From positions 1,426,001 to 1,490,000 of the forward strand of contig JAYMFD010001271.1 of the NCBI GenBank assembly GCA_035771175.1: a stretch of 64,000 nucleotides of DNA, given 5' to 3'. This stretch comes from Paratinospora sagittata (taxonomy: Eukaryota > Streptophyta > Magnoliopsida > Ranunculales > Menispermaceae). This document shows positions 9,001 through 17,600 of this stretch, in pieces. The position numbers and the translations under genes were made by a program. Numbering within the stretch: the first letter of the stretch is position 1; each line of letters begins with the position of its first letter. The notes under the pieces are model-generated. The model was not told where the DNA came from. It saw only the letters and a list, made by a program, of their open reading frames with translations, and did no database searches.

Positions 9001-12000
9001 CTTTTGTGCTGAGATTTTAAGAAGCAATTCATTGTTTTAAACTGTAAGGATGTGAAGCGTTCTCAGTAAGAGAACACAACACATCACCTATATTCGTTCT
9101 CTTAGAGCTACAACTAATCATCAAGAACACATCAAAATATAGCTATCAAAGTCTACAAAGATCAAGCTCTAAGAACGAAGACGTATCTCAATGCTAATGC
9201 GCTAGTTCAATCTTAGGTGTGTAGGGTAACCTCTCGATCAATCTCCGCACGAAAACTTTTTAAATTGCAATGTCTTCAATCGCACTTGGATTTAGTATTT
9301 GATTTTGACAAATATTTTTTGAAAAGTTTTAATCATAATTTCCATGAGTTTTGAATGATTTAAAAGTGTTTTGAGTCAATGGAATGGTTCTTAAGTGTTA
9401 AAATATTAATTTTTCCAAAATTGGGCTATCCACCTCTTTGCCAAAATTTTACAAAAGGAAATCGCGCACTATTAGTGTTGATAGCCCGCTGATAGGCTTG
9501 AATAATCAAAAATTAATTTTTTTGGAAAATTGCCTACAGAGCGCTATCTCTCGCTATCCCTTTTGATAACTCGCTATAAAGTAGTTACCGTGATCTTTCG
9601 GTTTTTACTAAAATGGGCAATAACGTGCTATAGGTCTCGATTGCACGCTAACGGAAAGTGCAAAAAACTCGAGCACTTTGGTATGTGTATATCGACTTAG
9701 AATAGCCTGCTATAAGTCATTAGTGGGCGTGATACACAACCCAATAGCATGGTATCCAAGTTTGAGTTAGAAATCTCCTATTTCTAAAGAGAAAAACGTA
9801 GGCCCTTTCCCTCGCTCGATTTTTCTATTACTTACACAGTTTTGACGGGGAATCGTAACTGAAATATTCTCCACTAACACATGGATGATGCCCGCTGTAC
9901 CGCACGGCCAAAACAACTTTAGATTAAACAATGTTTTGTACTCAAATCATTTCCTACTCTCTTGCTCTTTAACCTGCAATTGTTAATTTAATCAAACACT
10001 TATTCTCTAATTTTCAAAGATACAACACACACGATTTTAGCAAATTAGACTGAGCTTTCCAAAGAGTATTTCAAAAGAAGAAAGTCGTGATTCTTGCATT
10101 GCCAATAAATGCTTCGACCGAATCAAAGTTGGAAACTTTCTTGAAGATAACTTCAATGTTTAACAAGTTCTTCAGTTTATCCCTTTTGTGCTGAGATTTT
10201 AAGAAGCAATTCAATGTTTTAAACTGTAAGTATGTGAAGAGTTCTCATTAAGAGAACACAACACATCACCTATATTCTTTCTCTTAGAGCTACAACTAAT
10301 CATCAAGAACACATCAAATTATAGCTATCAAAGTCTACAAAGGTCAAGCTCTAAGAACGAAGACATATCTCAACGCTAATGCGTTAGTTCAATCTTAGGT
10401 GGGTAGGGTAACCTCTCGATCAATCTCAGCACGAAAACTCTCTAAATTGCAAAGTCTTCAATTTCACTTGGATTTAGTATTTGATTTTGACAAAATATAT
10501 TTCGAAAGGTTTTAATCATAATTTCAATGAGTTTTGAATGATTTAAAAGTGTTTTGAGTCAACCGAATGGTTCTTAAGTGTTAAAATATTTATTTTTCCA
10601 AAATCGGGCTATCCACCACTTTGCCAAAATTTTACAAAAGGTAATCACACACTATCAGTGTTGATAGCACGCTGATAGGCTTGAATAATCAAAAATGAAT
10701 TTTTCTGGAAAATTGCCTACAGCGCACAATCCCTCGCTATCCCTTTTGATAACTCCCTATAAAGTAGTTACCGTGATCTTTCGATTTTTACTAAAATGGG
10801 CAATTGCGTGCTATAGGTCTCGATTGCACGCTAATGGAAAGTCAAAAAAACTCGAGCTGTTGGGTATGTGTATATCGACTTACAATAGCCCACTCTAAGT
10901 CATTAGTGGGCATGCTACACAACCCAATAGCATGTTATCCAAGTTTGAGTTAAGAATCTCACATTTCAAACGAGAAAAACATATGCCCTTTCCCTTGCTC
11001 GATTTTTCTATGCCATGCACAGTTTTGACGGGGAATCGTAACTGAAACATTCTCCACTAACACATGGATGATGCCCACTGTATCGCACGACCAAAACAAC
11101 TTTAGATTAAACAATGTTTTGAATTCAAATCATTTTCTACTCTCTTGCTCTTTAACCTGCAATTGCTAATTTAATAAAACACCCGTTCTCTAATTTTCAA
11201 AGATACAACACACACGATTTTTGCAAGTTAGACTGAGCTTTCGAAAGAGTATTTCAAAAGAAGAAAGTTGTGATTCTTGCATTGCCAATAAATGCTTCGA
11301 CCCGAATCAAAGTTGGAAACTGTCTTGAAGATAACTTCATTGTTTAACAAGTTCTTCATTTTATCCCTTTTGTGCTGAGATTTTAAGAAGATATTCATTG
11401 TTTTAAACTGTAAGTATGTGAAGCGTTCTCAGTAAGAGAACACAACACATCACCTATATTCTTTCTCTTAGTGCTACAACTAATCATCAAGAACACATCA
11501 AATTATAGCTATCAAAGTCTACAAAGATCAAGCTCTAAGAACGAAGACATATCTCAATGCTAATGCGCTAGTTCAATCTTAGGTGTGTAGGGTAACCTCT
11601 CGATCAATCTCTGCACGAAAACTCTTTAAATTGCAATGTCTTCAATCTACTTGGATTTAGTATTTGATTTTGACAAAATATTTTTCGAAAGGTTTTAATC
11701 ATAATTTCCATGAGTTTTGAATGATTTAAAAGTGTTTTGAGTCAATGGAATGGTTCTTAAGTGTTAAAATATTATTTTTTCCAAAATCGGGCTATCCACC
11801 ACTGTGGCAAAATTTTACAAAAGGTAATCGCGTACTATCAGTGTTGATAGCACGCTGATAGGCTTGAATAATCAAAAATCAATTTTTCTAAAAAAATTGC
11901 CTACAACGCGCTATCCCTCGCTATCCCTTTTGATAAGTCGCTATAAAGTAGTTACCGTGATCTTTTGATTTTTACTAAAATGGGCAATAGCGTGCTATTG

Positions 12001-12575
12001 GTCTTGATTGCACGCTAACAGAAAGTCCAAGAAACTCGAGCTCTTTTTTATGTGTATATCGACTTAGAATAGCCTGCTATAAGTCCTTAGTGGGCGTGAT
12101 ACACAACCCAATAGCATGGTATCCAAGTTTGAGTTAGAAATCTCACATTTCTAACGAGAAAATCGTAAGCCCTTTCCCTCGCTCGATTTTTCTATTCCTT
12201 GTACAGTTTTGACGGGGAATCGTAACTGAAATATTCTCCACTAACACATGGATGATGCCCACTGTATCGCACGGCCAAAACAACTTTAGATTAAACAATG
12301 TTTTGAATTCAAATCATTTCCTACTCTCTTGCTCTTTAACCTGAAATTGCTAATTTAATAAAACACTCATTCTCTAATTTTCAAAGATACAACACACACG
12401 ATTTTTGCAAGTTAGACTGAGCTTTCGAAAGAGTATTTCAAAAGAAGAAAGTCGTGATTCTTGCATTGCCAATAAATGCTTCGACCCCAATCAAAGTTGG
12501 AAACTCTCTTGAAGATAACTTCATTGTTTAACAAGTTATTGATTTTATCCCTTTTGTGCTGAGATTTTAAGAAGC

Positions 12576-12580
12576 AATTC
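12576..12580. repeat. Target-site duplication AATTC, left copy
   Basis: AATTC precedes the insertion here and is repeated at 14642-14646 just after it. Uninterrupted monomers have a single AATTC in AAGCAATTCATTG, so the pair is a genuine 5-bp target duplication. Confidence 0.9.
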
Positions 12581-13663
12581 TGTCACACCCCGCCCGGACG
12601 CGCCTAAACCAGCGGTACACTCACGGACGGGGCGCGCATTTGGAACAATTACAATGGTAATAACAGAGTACGCAGCGGAAATACAATAGACAGTACAAAT
12701 CTGATTTCATATAATTCAGAATACTTTTGTACATAAAATGGTCAAGGGAACATACTCCCAAAATCCCCAATGATTCATACAAAGGGTACAAAATGTGGGC
12801 CCCATAACCTGCACCCAGTCCACCCTAATTTCCTGTGAAAGATTTGATAATATTGGAGTGAGCTTAACGCGCTCAGTGGGTAAATAGTGCATGAGTATAA
12901 CAATTAATAAAGCATACTTCAATATCAAATATCTTAAAAACACATGTGAGCATCATAATCAATCAAATGTATGTATGCATGACACCGTCACGTATTAATG
13001 GTTTGATGAGCGTACATCGCCTGAATTCATGTACAGGAACGATGCTCTGAATTCACGTACTAATGTCCCTCCCCGGGTGTAGCCGGGTTCTCATGTACGT
13101 CATTTTCCAGAGAAATATAATGAATAATGAGCAATGCTTCTAACTATTCTATGAGTCATAAACCATACACGTCCCTAGGTGGTGATATGTATGATGCCAA
13201 TGCATTAACTGGTCTAGTCTACTTGTCTGGTCTTTCTTGACATTTAGACTGACTTTGGCAGCGTCTGGTGATCCTTATTAGGGTCGGTATCACGACGTGC
13301 AAGATTAGGACATTCAGTATTACTGTATAAGCTGATAGCTTTCAATAAGACCAACTAGATCAGTCCCCAGTTGAGAGGTAAGACACAAGGTCTGCTTAAA
13401 TACCAATCGCCTAGAGCAGCCCGCTGCCTCCCGTTCACTATTTAAAGTTACTGAGGACAAGACCGAGTCTAGTTGAGTCAGATTGACTACAATCCGGCAT
13501 TATAACAGTGCAATACATGAATTCCAAATATACAGGCATATGTGCGGCAGTATAAACAGTATATGACATAATGCAGTGTAAATGAATAGTAGACATAATA
13601 ATAATTGAATGTAAACTTTAATAAAAGTTATGAAACACGCAAACCTATGATTCGTTCCCAACC

Positions 13664-13753
13664 TTCAGATCTGGTGCTTTTCTCCGGACAGAACTTCGTT
13701 GCACCGCTTTCAGATCTGGCGCTTTCCTCCGGACAGAACTTTGTTGCACCGCA
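13664..13753 (+). repeat. 45-bp direct repeat, two copies
   Basis: TTCAGATCTGG starts at 13664 and again at 13709, and each copy continues through TCCGGACAGAACTT to GTTGCACCG with a few substitutions. It lies in the transcribed part of the LTR. Because 45 is divisible by three, a 60-codon plus-strand frame across it shows a repeated SGQNFVAP, which I take as a by-product. Confidence 0.85.
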
Positions 13754-13867
13754 CCGAGAGTCTCGATTAGAGAGTCTCAAAAACTAAAAACTTAGAATGC
13801 GTGGAAAGGAGAAGAAAAATCACAAGAGAAGGTGATTTGGTGTGAGAAATGAGAAATGAGGAGGTTT

Positions 13868-13876
13868 CTTATATAG
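13868..13876 (-). promoter_or_regulatory. Predicted LTR TATA box
   Basis: The minus strand reads CTATATAAG, a strong plant TATA match. It lies 258 bp inside the LTR start and just downstream, in transcription sense, of the 20/21-bp repeat array. Transcription would be expected to begin around 13835-13845. No expression evidence is available here. Confidence 0.65.
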
Positions 13877-13884
13877 AGATTTTT

Positions 13885-14066
13885 GCGCCTGAACGTTCTG
13901 GCATGCGCCTGAACGTTCTGGCATGGCGCCTGAACGTTCTGGCATGCGCCTGAACGTTCTGGCATGGCGCCTGAACGTTCTGGCAAGCGCCTGAACGTTC
14001 TGGCATGGCGCCTGAACGTTCTGTCATGCGCCTGAACGTTCTGGCATGCGCCTGAACGTTCGGGCG
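13885..14066 (-). promoter_or_regulatory. Nine-copy 20/21-bp minisatellite with heat-shock-element-like cores in U3
   Basis: GAACGTTC occurs at 13891, 13911, 13932, 13952, 13973, 13993, 14014, 14034 and 14054, spaced 20, 21, 20, 21, 20, 21, 20 and 20 bp. The unit is close to GCGCCTGAACGTTCTGGCAT. GAACGTTC fits GAAnnTTC, the paired core of a heat-shock element, and the following TGGCA gives a one-mismatch third unit (GAAcgTTCtgGCA). The array ends 15 bp upstream of the TATA box, a classic enhancer position. Known plant elements such as ONSEN carry heat-shock elements in their LTR, so heat-induced transcription is a reasonable but untested inference. A neutral minisatellite, or binding by another palindrome-recognising factor, is equally possible. 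Confidence 0.6.
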
Positions 14067-14098
14067 TTGCCCAAATAGTAAAAATTTCAAATAGTAAT

Positions 14099-14113
14099 TT
14101 TTTTTTTTTTTTT
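14099..14113 (+). repeat. Poly-T tract
   Basis: A run of 15 T residues lies near the LTR start (poly-A on the minus strand, shortly after TGTAATACCC). It is probably simple-sequence expansion in U3. Confidence 0.8.
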
Positions 14114-14133
14114 GTGAAATACAGGGTATTACA

Positions 14134-14150
14134 CCCTACCCCCCTTAAAG
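14134..14150 (-). other. Polypurine tract next to the LTR
   Basis: The minus strand reads CTTTAAGGGGGGTAGGG directly before TGTAATACCC. This is the plus-strand primer position of LTR retrotransposons and fixes the LTR orientation as minus. Confidence 0.75.
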
Positions 14151-14172
14151 TGATTTCGTCCTCGAAATCAAG
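14145..14172 (-). pseudogene. Last codons of a gypsy pol gene
   Basis: The minus strand reads GATTTCGAGGACGAAATC, translating DFEDEI, followed by the polypurine tract. FEDEI shortly before the tract is the usual C-terminal ending of pol in plant Tekay/Del-type elements. Only these few codons remain recognisable; the rest of pol is absent. Confidence 0.6.
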
Positions 14173-14384
14173 TCAAGTAGTGATGGGGGTTGTCGGCTTG
14201 AGATGTAGCCGCAGGCTGTGAATGAGGCCACTGCATGTGTGCAATACTCTATCCATTGATATTATTTTCAGACATCTGGTAGTTATTGAAGTGAAACAAT
14301 GTATCAAGATAGGTGTAAACAATGTTTCATCCTGATATTGATAAGTGAAAATAATACAACGTATCACTTCATCAGTTGATACTG

Positions 14385-14462
14385 AACCATTTGGCTCAGT
14401 GGTTACTCAGAATGCGAAATTAGACTCCTTAAGGGAGGTCTCGAGTTCGATTCTGGGGGAGG
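14385..14462 (+). other. tRNA-like pol III promoter (SINE-head-like)
   Basis: TGGCTCAGTGG at 14392-14402 is a perfect A box. AGTTCGATTCT at 14444-14454 matches a B box at 9 of 11 positions, within GGTCTCGAGTTCGATTCTGG. The 52-bp distance between box starts fits a tRNA with a long variable arm. This arrangement is typical of tRNA-derived plant SINEs. I cannot see a SINE tail or its own target duplication, so it may be a fragment or may have been captured by the element. It is not a functional tRNA gene, as the acceptor stem does not pair. Confidence 0.5.
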
Positions 14463-14468
14463 CCCTTT

Positions 14469-14488
14469 ACTATTCATGAGTGAATAGT
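14469..14488. other. 8-bp-stem inverted repeat
   Basis: ACTATTCA-TGAG-TGAATAGT is a perfect dyad with a 4-base spacer, just after the SINE-like boxes. Its role is unknown. Confidence 0.7.
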
Positions 14489-14641
14489 AGGGACAAATAA
14501 TCGTTTCGATGTAGACCAGCTGCGGTTGGGTTGCAACATGGCGATAGGACAATATTATGTGGTACTTTGGCTAGGCGTTCACCCCGAGGGGGTGTGCCCA
14601 CACCTGGGTAGGGGGCACGCTGTGCAACCCAGGGTGTGACA

Positions 14642-14646
14642 AATTC
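14642..14646. repeat. Target-site duplication AATTC, right copy
   Basis: This is the second copy of the 5-bp duplication (see 12576-12580). The satellite monomer resumes here at exactly the interrupted phase: subtracting the insertion gives an 1184-bp monomer. Confidence 0.9.
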
Positions 14647-17600
14647 ATTGTTATAAACTATAAGTATGTGAAGCGTTCTCAGTAAGAGAACACAACACAT
14701 CACCTATATTCTTTCTATTAGAGCTACAACTAATCATCAAGAACACATCAAATTATAGCTATCAAAGTCTACAAAGATCAAGCTCTAAGAACGAACGCAT
14801 ATCTCAATGCTAATGCGCTAGTTCAATCTTAGGTGTGTAGGGTAACCTCTCGATCAATCTCTGCACGAAAACTCTTTAAATTGCAATGTTTTCAATCTCA
14901 CTTGGATTTAGTATTTGATTTTGACAAAAAAATTTTCGAAAGGTTTAATCATAATTTCCATGAGTTTTGAATGATTTAAAAGTGTTTTGAGTCAATGGAA
15001 TGGTTCTTAAGTGTTAAAATATTATTTTTTCCAAAATCGGGCTATCCACCACTTTTCCAAAATTTTACAAAAGGTAATCACGCACTATCAGTGTTGATAG
15101 CACGCTGATAGGCTTGAATAATCAAAAATCAATTTTTCTGGAAAATTGCCTACAACGCGCTATCCCTCGCTATCCCTTTTGATAACTCGCTGTAAAGTAG
15201 TTACCGTGATCTTTCGATTTTTACTAAAATGGGCAATAGCGTGCTATAGGTCTCGATTGCACGCTAACAGAAAGTCCGAAAAACTCGAGCTCTTTGGTAT
15301 GTGTATATCGACTTAGAATAGCCCGCTATAAGTCATTAGTGGGCGTGATACACAACCCAATAGCATGGTATCCAAGTTTGAGTTAGAAATCTCACATTTC
15401 TAACGAGAAAATCGTAAGCCCTTTCCCTCACTCGATTTTTCTATTCCTTGCACAGTTTTGACGGGGAATCGTAACTGAAATATTCTCCACTTACACATGC
15501 ATGATGGCCACTGTATAGCACGGCCAAAACAACTTTAGATTAAACAATGTTTTGAATTCAAATCATTTCCTACTCTCTTGCTCTTTAACCTGCAATTGCT
15601 AATTTAATAAAACACTCATTCTTTAATTTTCAAAGATACAACACACACGGTTTTTGCAAGTTAGACTGAGCTTTCGAAAGAGTATTTCAAAAGAAGAAAG
15701 TCGTGATTCTTGCATTTCCAATAAATGCTTCGACCCGAATCAAAGTTGGAAACTGTCTTGAAGATAACTTCATTGTTTAACAAGTTCTTCATTTTATCCC
15801 TTTTGTTCTGAGATTTGAAGAAGCAATTCATTGTTTTAAACTGTAAGCATGTGAAGTGTTCTCAGTAAGAGAACACAACACATCACCTATATTCTTTCTC
15901 TTAGAGCTACAACTAATCATCAAGAACACATCAAATTATAGCTATCAAAGTCTACAAAGATCAAGCTCTAAGAACGAAGACATATCTCAATGCTAATGCG
16001 TTAGTTCAATCTTGGGTGTGTAGATTAACCTCTCGATCAATCTCAGCACGAAAACTCTTTAAATTGCAAAGTCTTCAATTTCACTTGGATTTAGTATTTG
16101 ATTTTGACAAAATATTTTTCCAAAGGTTTTAATCATAATTTCCATGAGTTTTAAATGATTTAAAAGTGTTTTGAGTCAATGGAATGGTTCTTAAGTGTTA
16201 AAATATTAATTTTTCCAAAATCGGGCTATCCACCACTTTGCCAAAATTTTACAAAAGGTAATCGCGCACTATCAGTGTTGATAGCACGCTGATAGGCTTG
16301 AATAACCAAAAATCAATTTTTCTGGAAAATTGCCTACAGCGCGCTATCCCTCGCTATCCCTTTTGATAACTCGCTGTAAAGTAGTTACCGTGATCTTTCG
16401 ATTTTTACTAAAATGGGCAATAGCGTGCTATAGGTCTCGATTGCACGCTAATGGAAAGTCCAATAAACTCGAGCTCCTTGGTATGTGTATATCGACTTAG
16501 AATAGCCCGCTATATGTCATTAGTGGGCGTGATACACAACCCAATAGCATGGTATCCAAGTTTGAGTTAGAAATCTCACATTTCTAACGAGAAGATCGTA
16601 AGCCCTATCCCTCACTCGATTTTTCTATTCCTTGCACAATTTTGACGGGGAATCGTAACTGAAATATCCTCCACTAACACATAGATTATGCCCATTGTAT
16701 CGCACGGCCAAAACAACTTTAGATTAAACAATGTTTTGAATTCAAATCATTTTCTACTCTCTTGCCCTTTAACCTGCAATTGCTAATTTAATAAAACACT
16801 TATTCTCTAATTTTGAAAGATACAACACACACGATTTTAGCAAGTTAGACTGAGCTTTCCAAAGTGTAATTCAAAAGAAGAAAGTCGTGATTCTTGCATT
16901 GCCAATAAATGCTTCGACCCGAATAAAATTTGGAAACTGTCTTGAAGATAACTTCATTGTTTAACAAGTTCTTCATTTTCTCCCTTTTGTTCTGAGATTT
17001 GAATAAGCAATTCATTGTTTTAAACTGTAAGCTTGTGAAATGTTCTCAGTAAGAGAACACAACACATCACCTATATTCTTTCTCTTAGAGCTACAACTAA
17101 TCATCAAGAACACATCAAATTATAGCTATCAAAGTCTACAAAGATCAAGATCTAAGAACGAAGACATATCTCAATGCTAATGCGTTAGTTCAATCTTGGG
17201 TGTGTAGGATAACCTCTCGATCAATCTCTGCACGAAAACTCTTTAAATTGCAAAGTCTTCAATTTCACTTGGATTTAGTATTTGATTTTGACAAAATATT
17301 TTTCGAAAGGTTTTAATCATAATTTCCATGAGTTTTGAATGATTTAAAAGTGTTTTGAGTCAATGGAATGGTTCTCAAGTGTTAAAATATTAATTTTTCC
17401 AAAATCGGGCTATCCACCACTTTGCCAAAATTTTACAAAAGGTAATCGCACACTATCAGTGTTGATAGCACGCTGATAGGCTTGAATAATCAAAAATCAA
17501 TTTTTCTGGAAAATTGCCTACAGCGCGCTATCCCTTTTTATAACTCGCTATAAAGTAGTTGCCGTGATCTTTCGAATTTTACTAAAATGGGCAATAGCGT

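Larger units (their letters stand above)
5446..12580 (+). repeat. Satellite array, left block, 1184-bp monomers
   Basis: Six monomers begin (phase marker: the TTGTTTTAAAC that follows ATTCA) at 5481, 6665, 7848, 9032, 10214 and 11398, spaced 1182-1184 bp. The last is interrupted by the insertion at 12581. The block starts just after the gag array, at about 5440-5446, where gag-like CTTTACTT gives way to satellite-like CTTTTGTTATGAGATTTGGAG. Monomers here differ from each other more than those further right. I find no supportable gene inside; short open frames are by-products of the repeat. Motifs present in every monomer include GTTCTC-AGTAA-GAGAAC, CTATCA-GTGT-TGATAG and a GCTAT-rich segment. 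Confidence 0.95.
12581..14133 (-). mobile_element. Ty3/gypsy (Tekay/Del-like) LTR, about 1553 bp
   Basis: On the minus strand this starts TGTAATACCC right after a polypurine tract and ends GGGGTGTGACA at the insertion edge; both ends resemble those I know for Tekay/Del-type chromovirus LTRs. It contains a TATA box (13868-13876), a minisatellite upstream of it, and a 45-bp duplication downstream. If transcription starts about 30 bp past the TATA box, U3 would be near 290 bp and R-U5 about 1.25 kb. The sequence GTTAAGCTCACTCC and nearby bases (minus strand, about 12860-12875) also resemble conserved LTR text of this group. Lineage assignment is from memory of motifs, not from a search. Confidence 0.7.
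12581..14641 (-). mobile_element. 2061-bp retroelement-derived insertion with one gypsy-type LTR
   Basis: The insertion is bounded by the inverted termini TGTCACACCC (12581-12590) and GGGTGTGACA (14632-14641) and by AATTC duplications, and it removes nothing from the satellite monomer it splits. Inside it, on the minus strand, are the end of a gypsy pol, a polypurine tract and a complete-looking LTR (12581-14133). The remaining 508 bp (14134-14641) hold the pol tail, SINE-like pol III boxes and sequence I cannot assign. Five-base duplications fit LTR-integrase insertion. The structure is odd: an ordinary element would have a matching 5' LTR, and a solo LTR would not contain a polypurine tract. 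A chimeric or internally deleted non-autonomous element is the simplest reading. It encodes no complete protein. Confidence 0.8.

Noticed and set aside
10695..10898. 67-codon plus-strand open frame in a left satellite monomer
   Set aside because: Sister monomers carry stops in the same frame, so it is an accident of one copy.
12716..12943. 75-codon minus-strand frame in the LTR
   Set aside because: It lies in the R-U5 part of an LTR, shows no recognisable domain, and is of a length expected by chance.
13792..14090. Minus-strand frames encoding repeats of PERSGA/CQNVQAHARTF
   Set aside because: They are translations of the 20/21-bp minisatellite in different frames and lie upstream of the predicted transcription start.
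14392..14462. Functional tRNA gene
   Set aside because: The A and B boxes are present, but no paired acceptor stem or anticodon arm can be drawn, so a SINE-like fragment fits better.
12581..14641. Cut-and-paste DNA transposon or MITE, suggested by perfect 10-bp inverted ends
   Set aside because: The 5-bp duplication, TG...CA termini, polypurine tract and FEDEI pol ending all point to LTR-retroelement origin.
14470..14703. 77-codon minus-strand frame crossing the right end of the insertion
   Set aside because: It runs from satellite into the inserted element across the target duplication, so it cannot be an ancestral gene.
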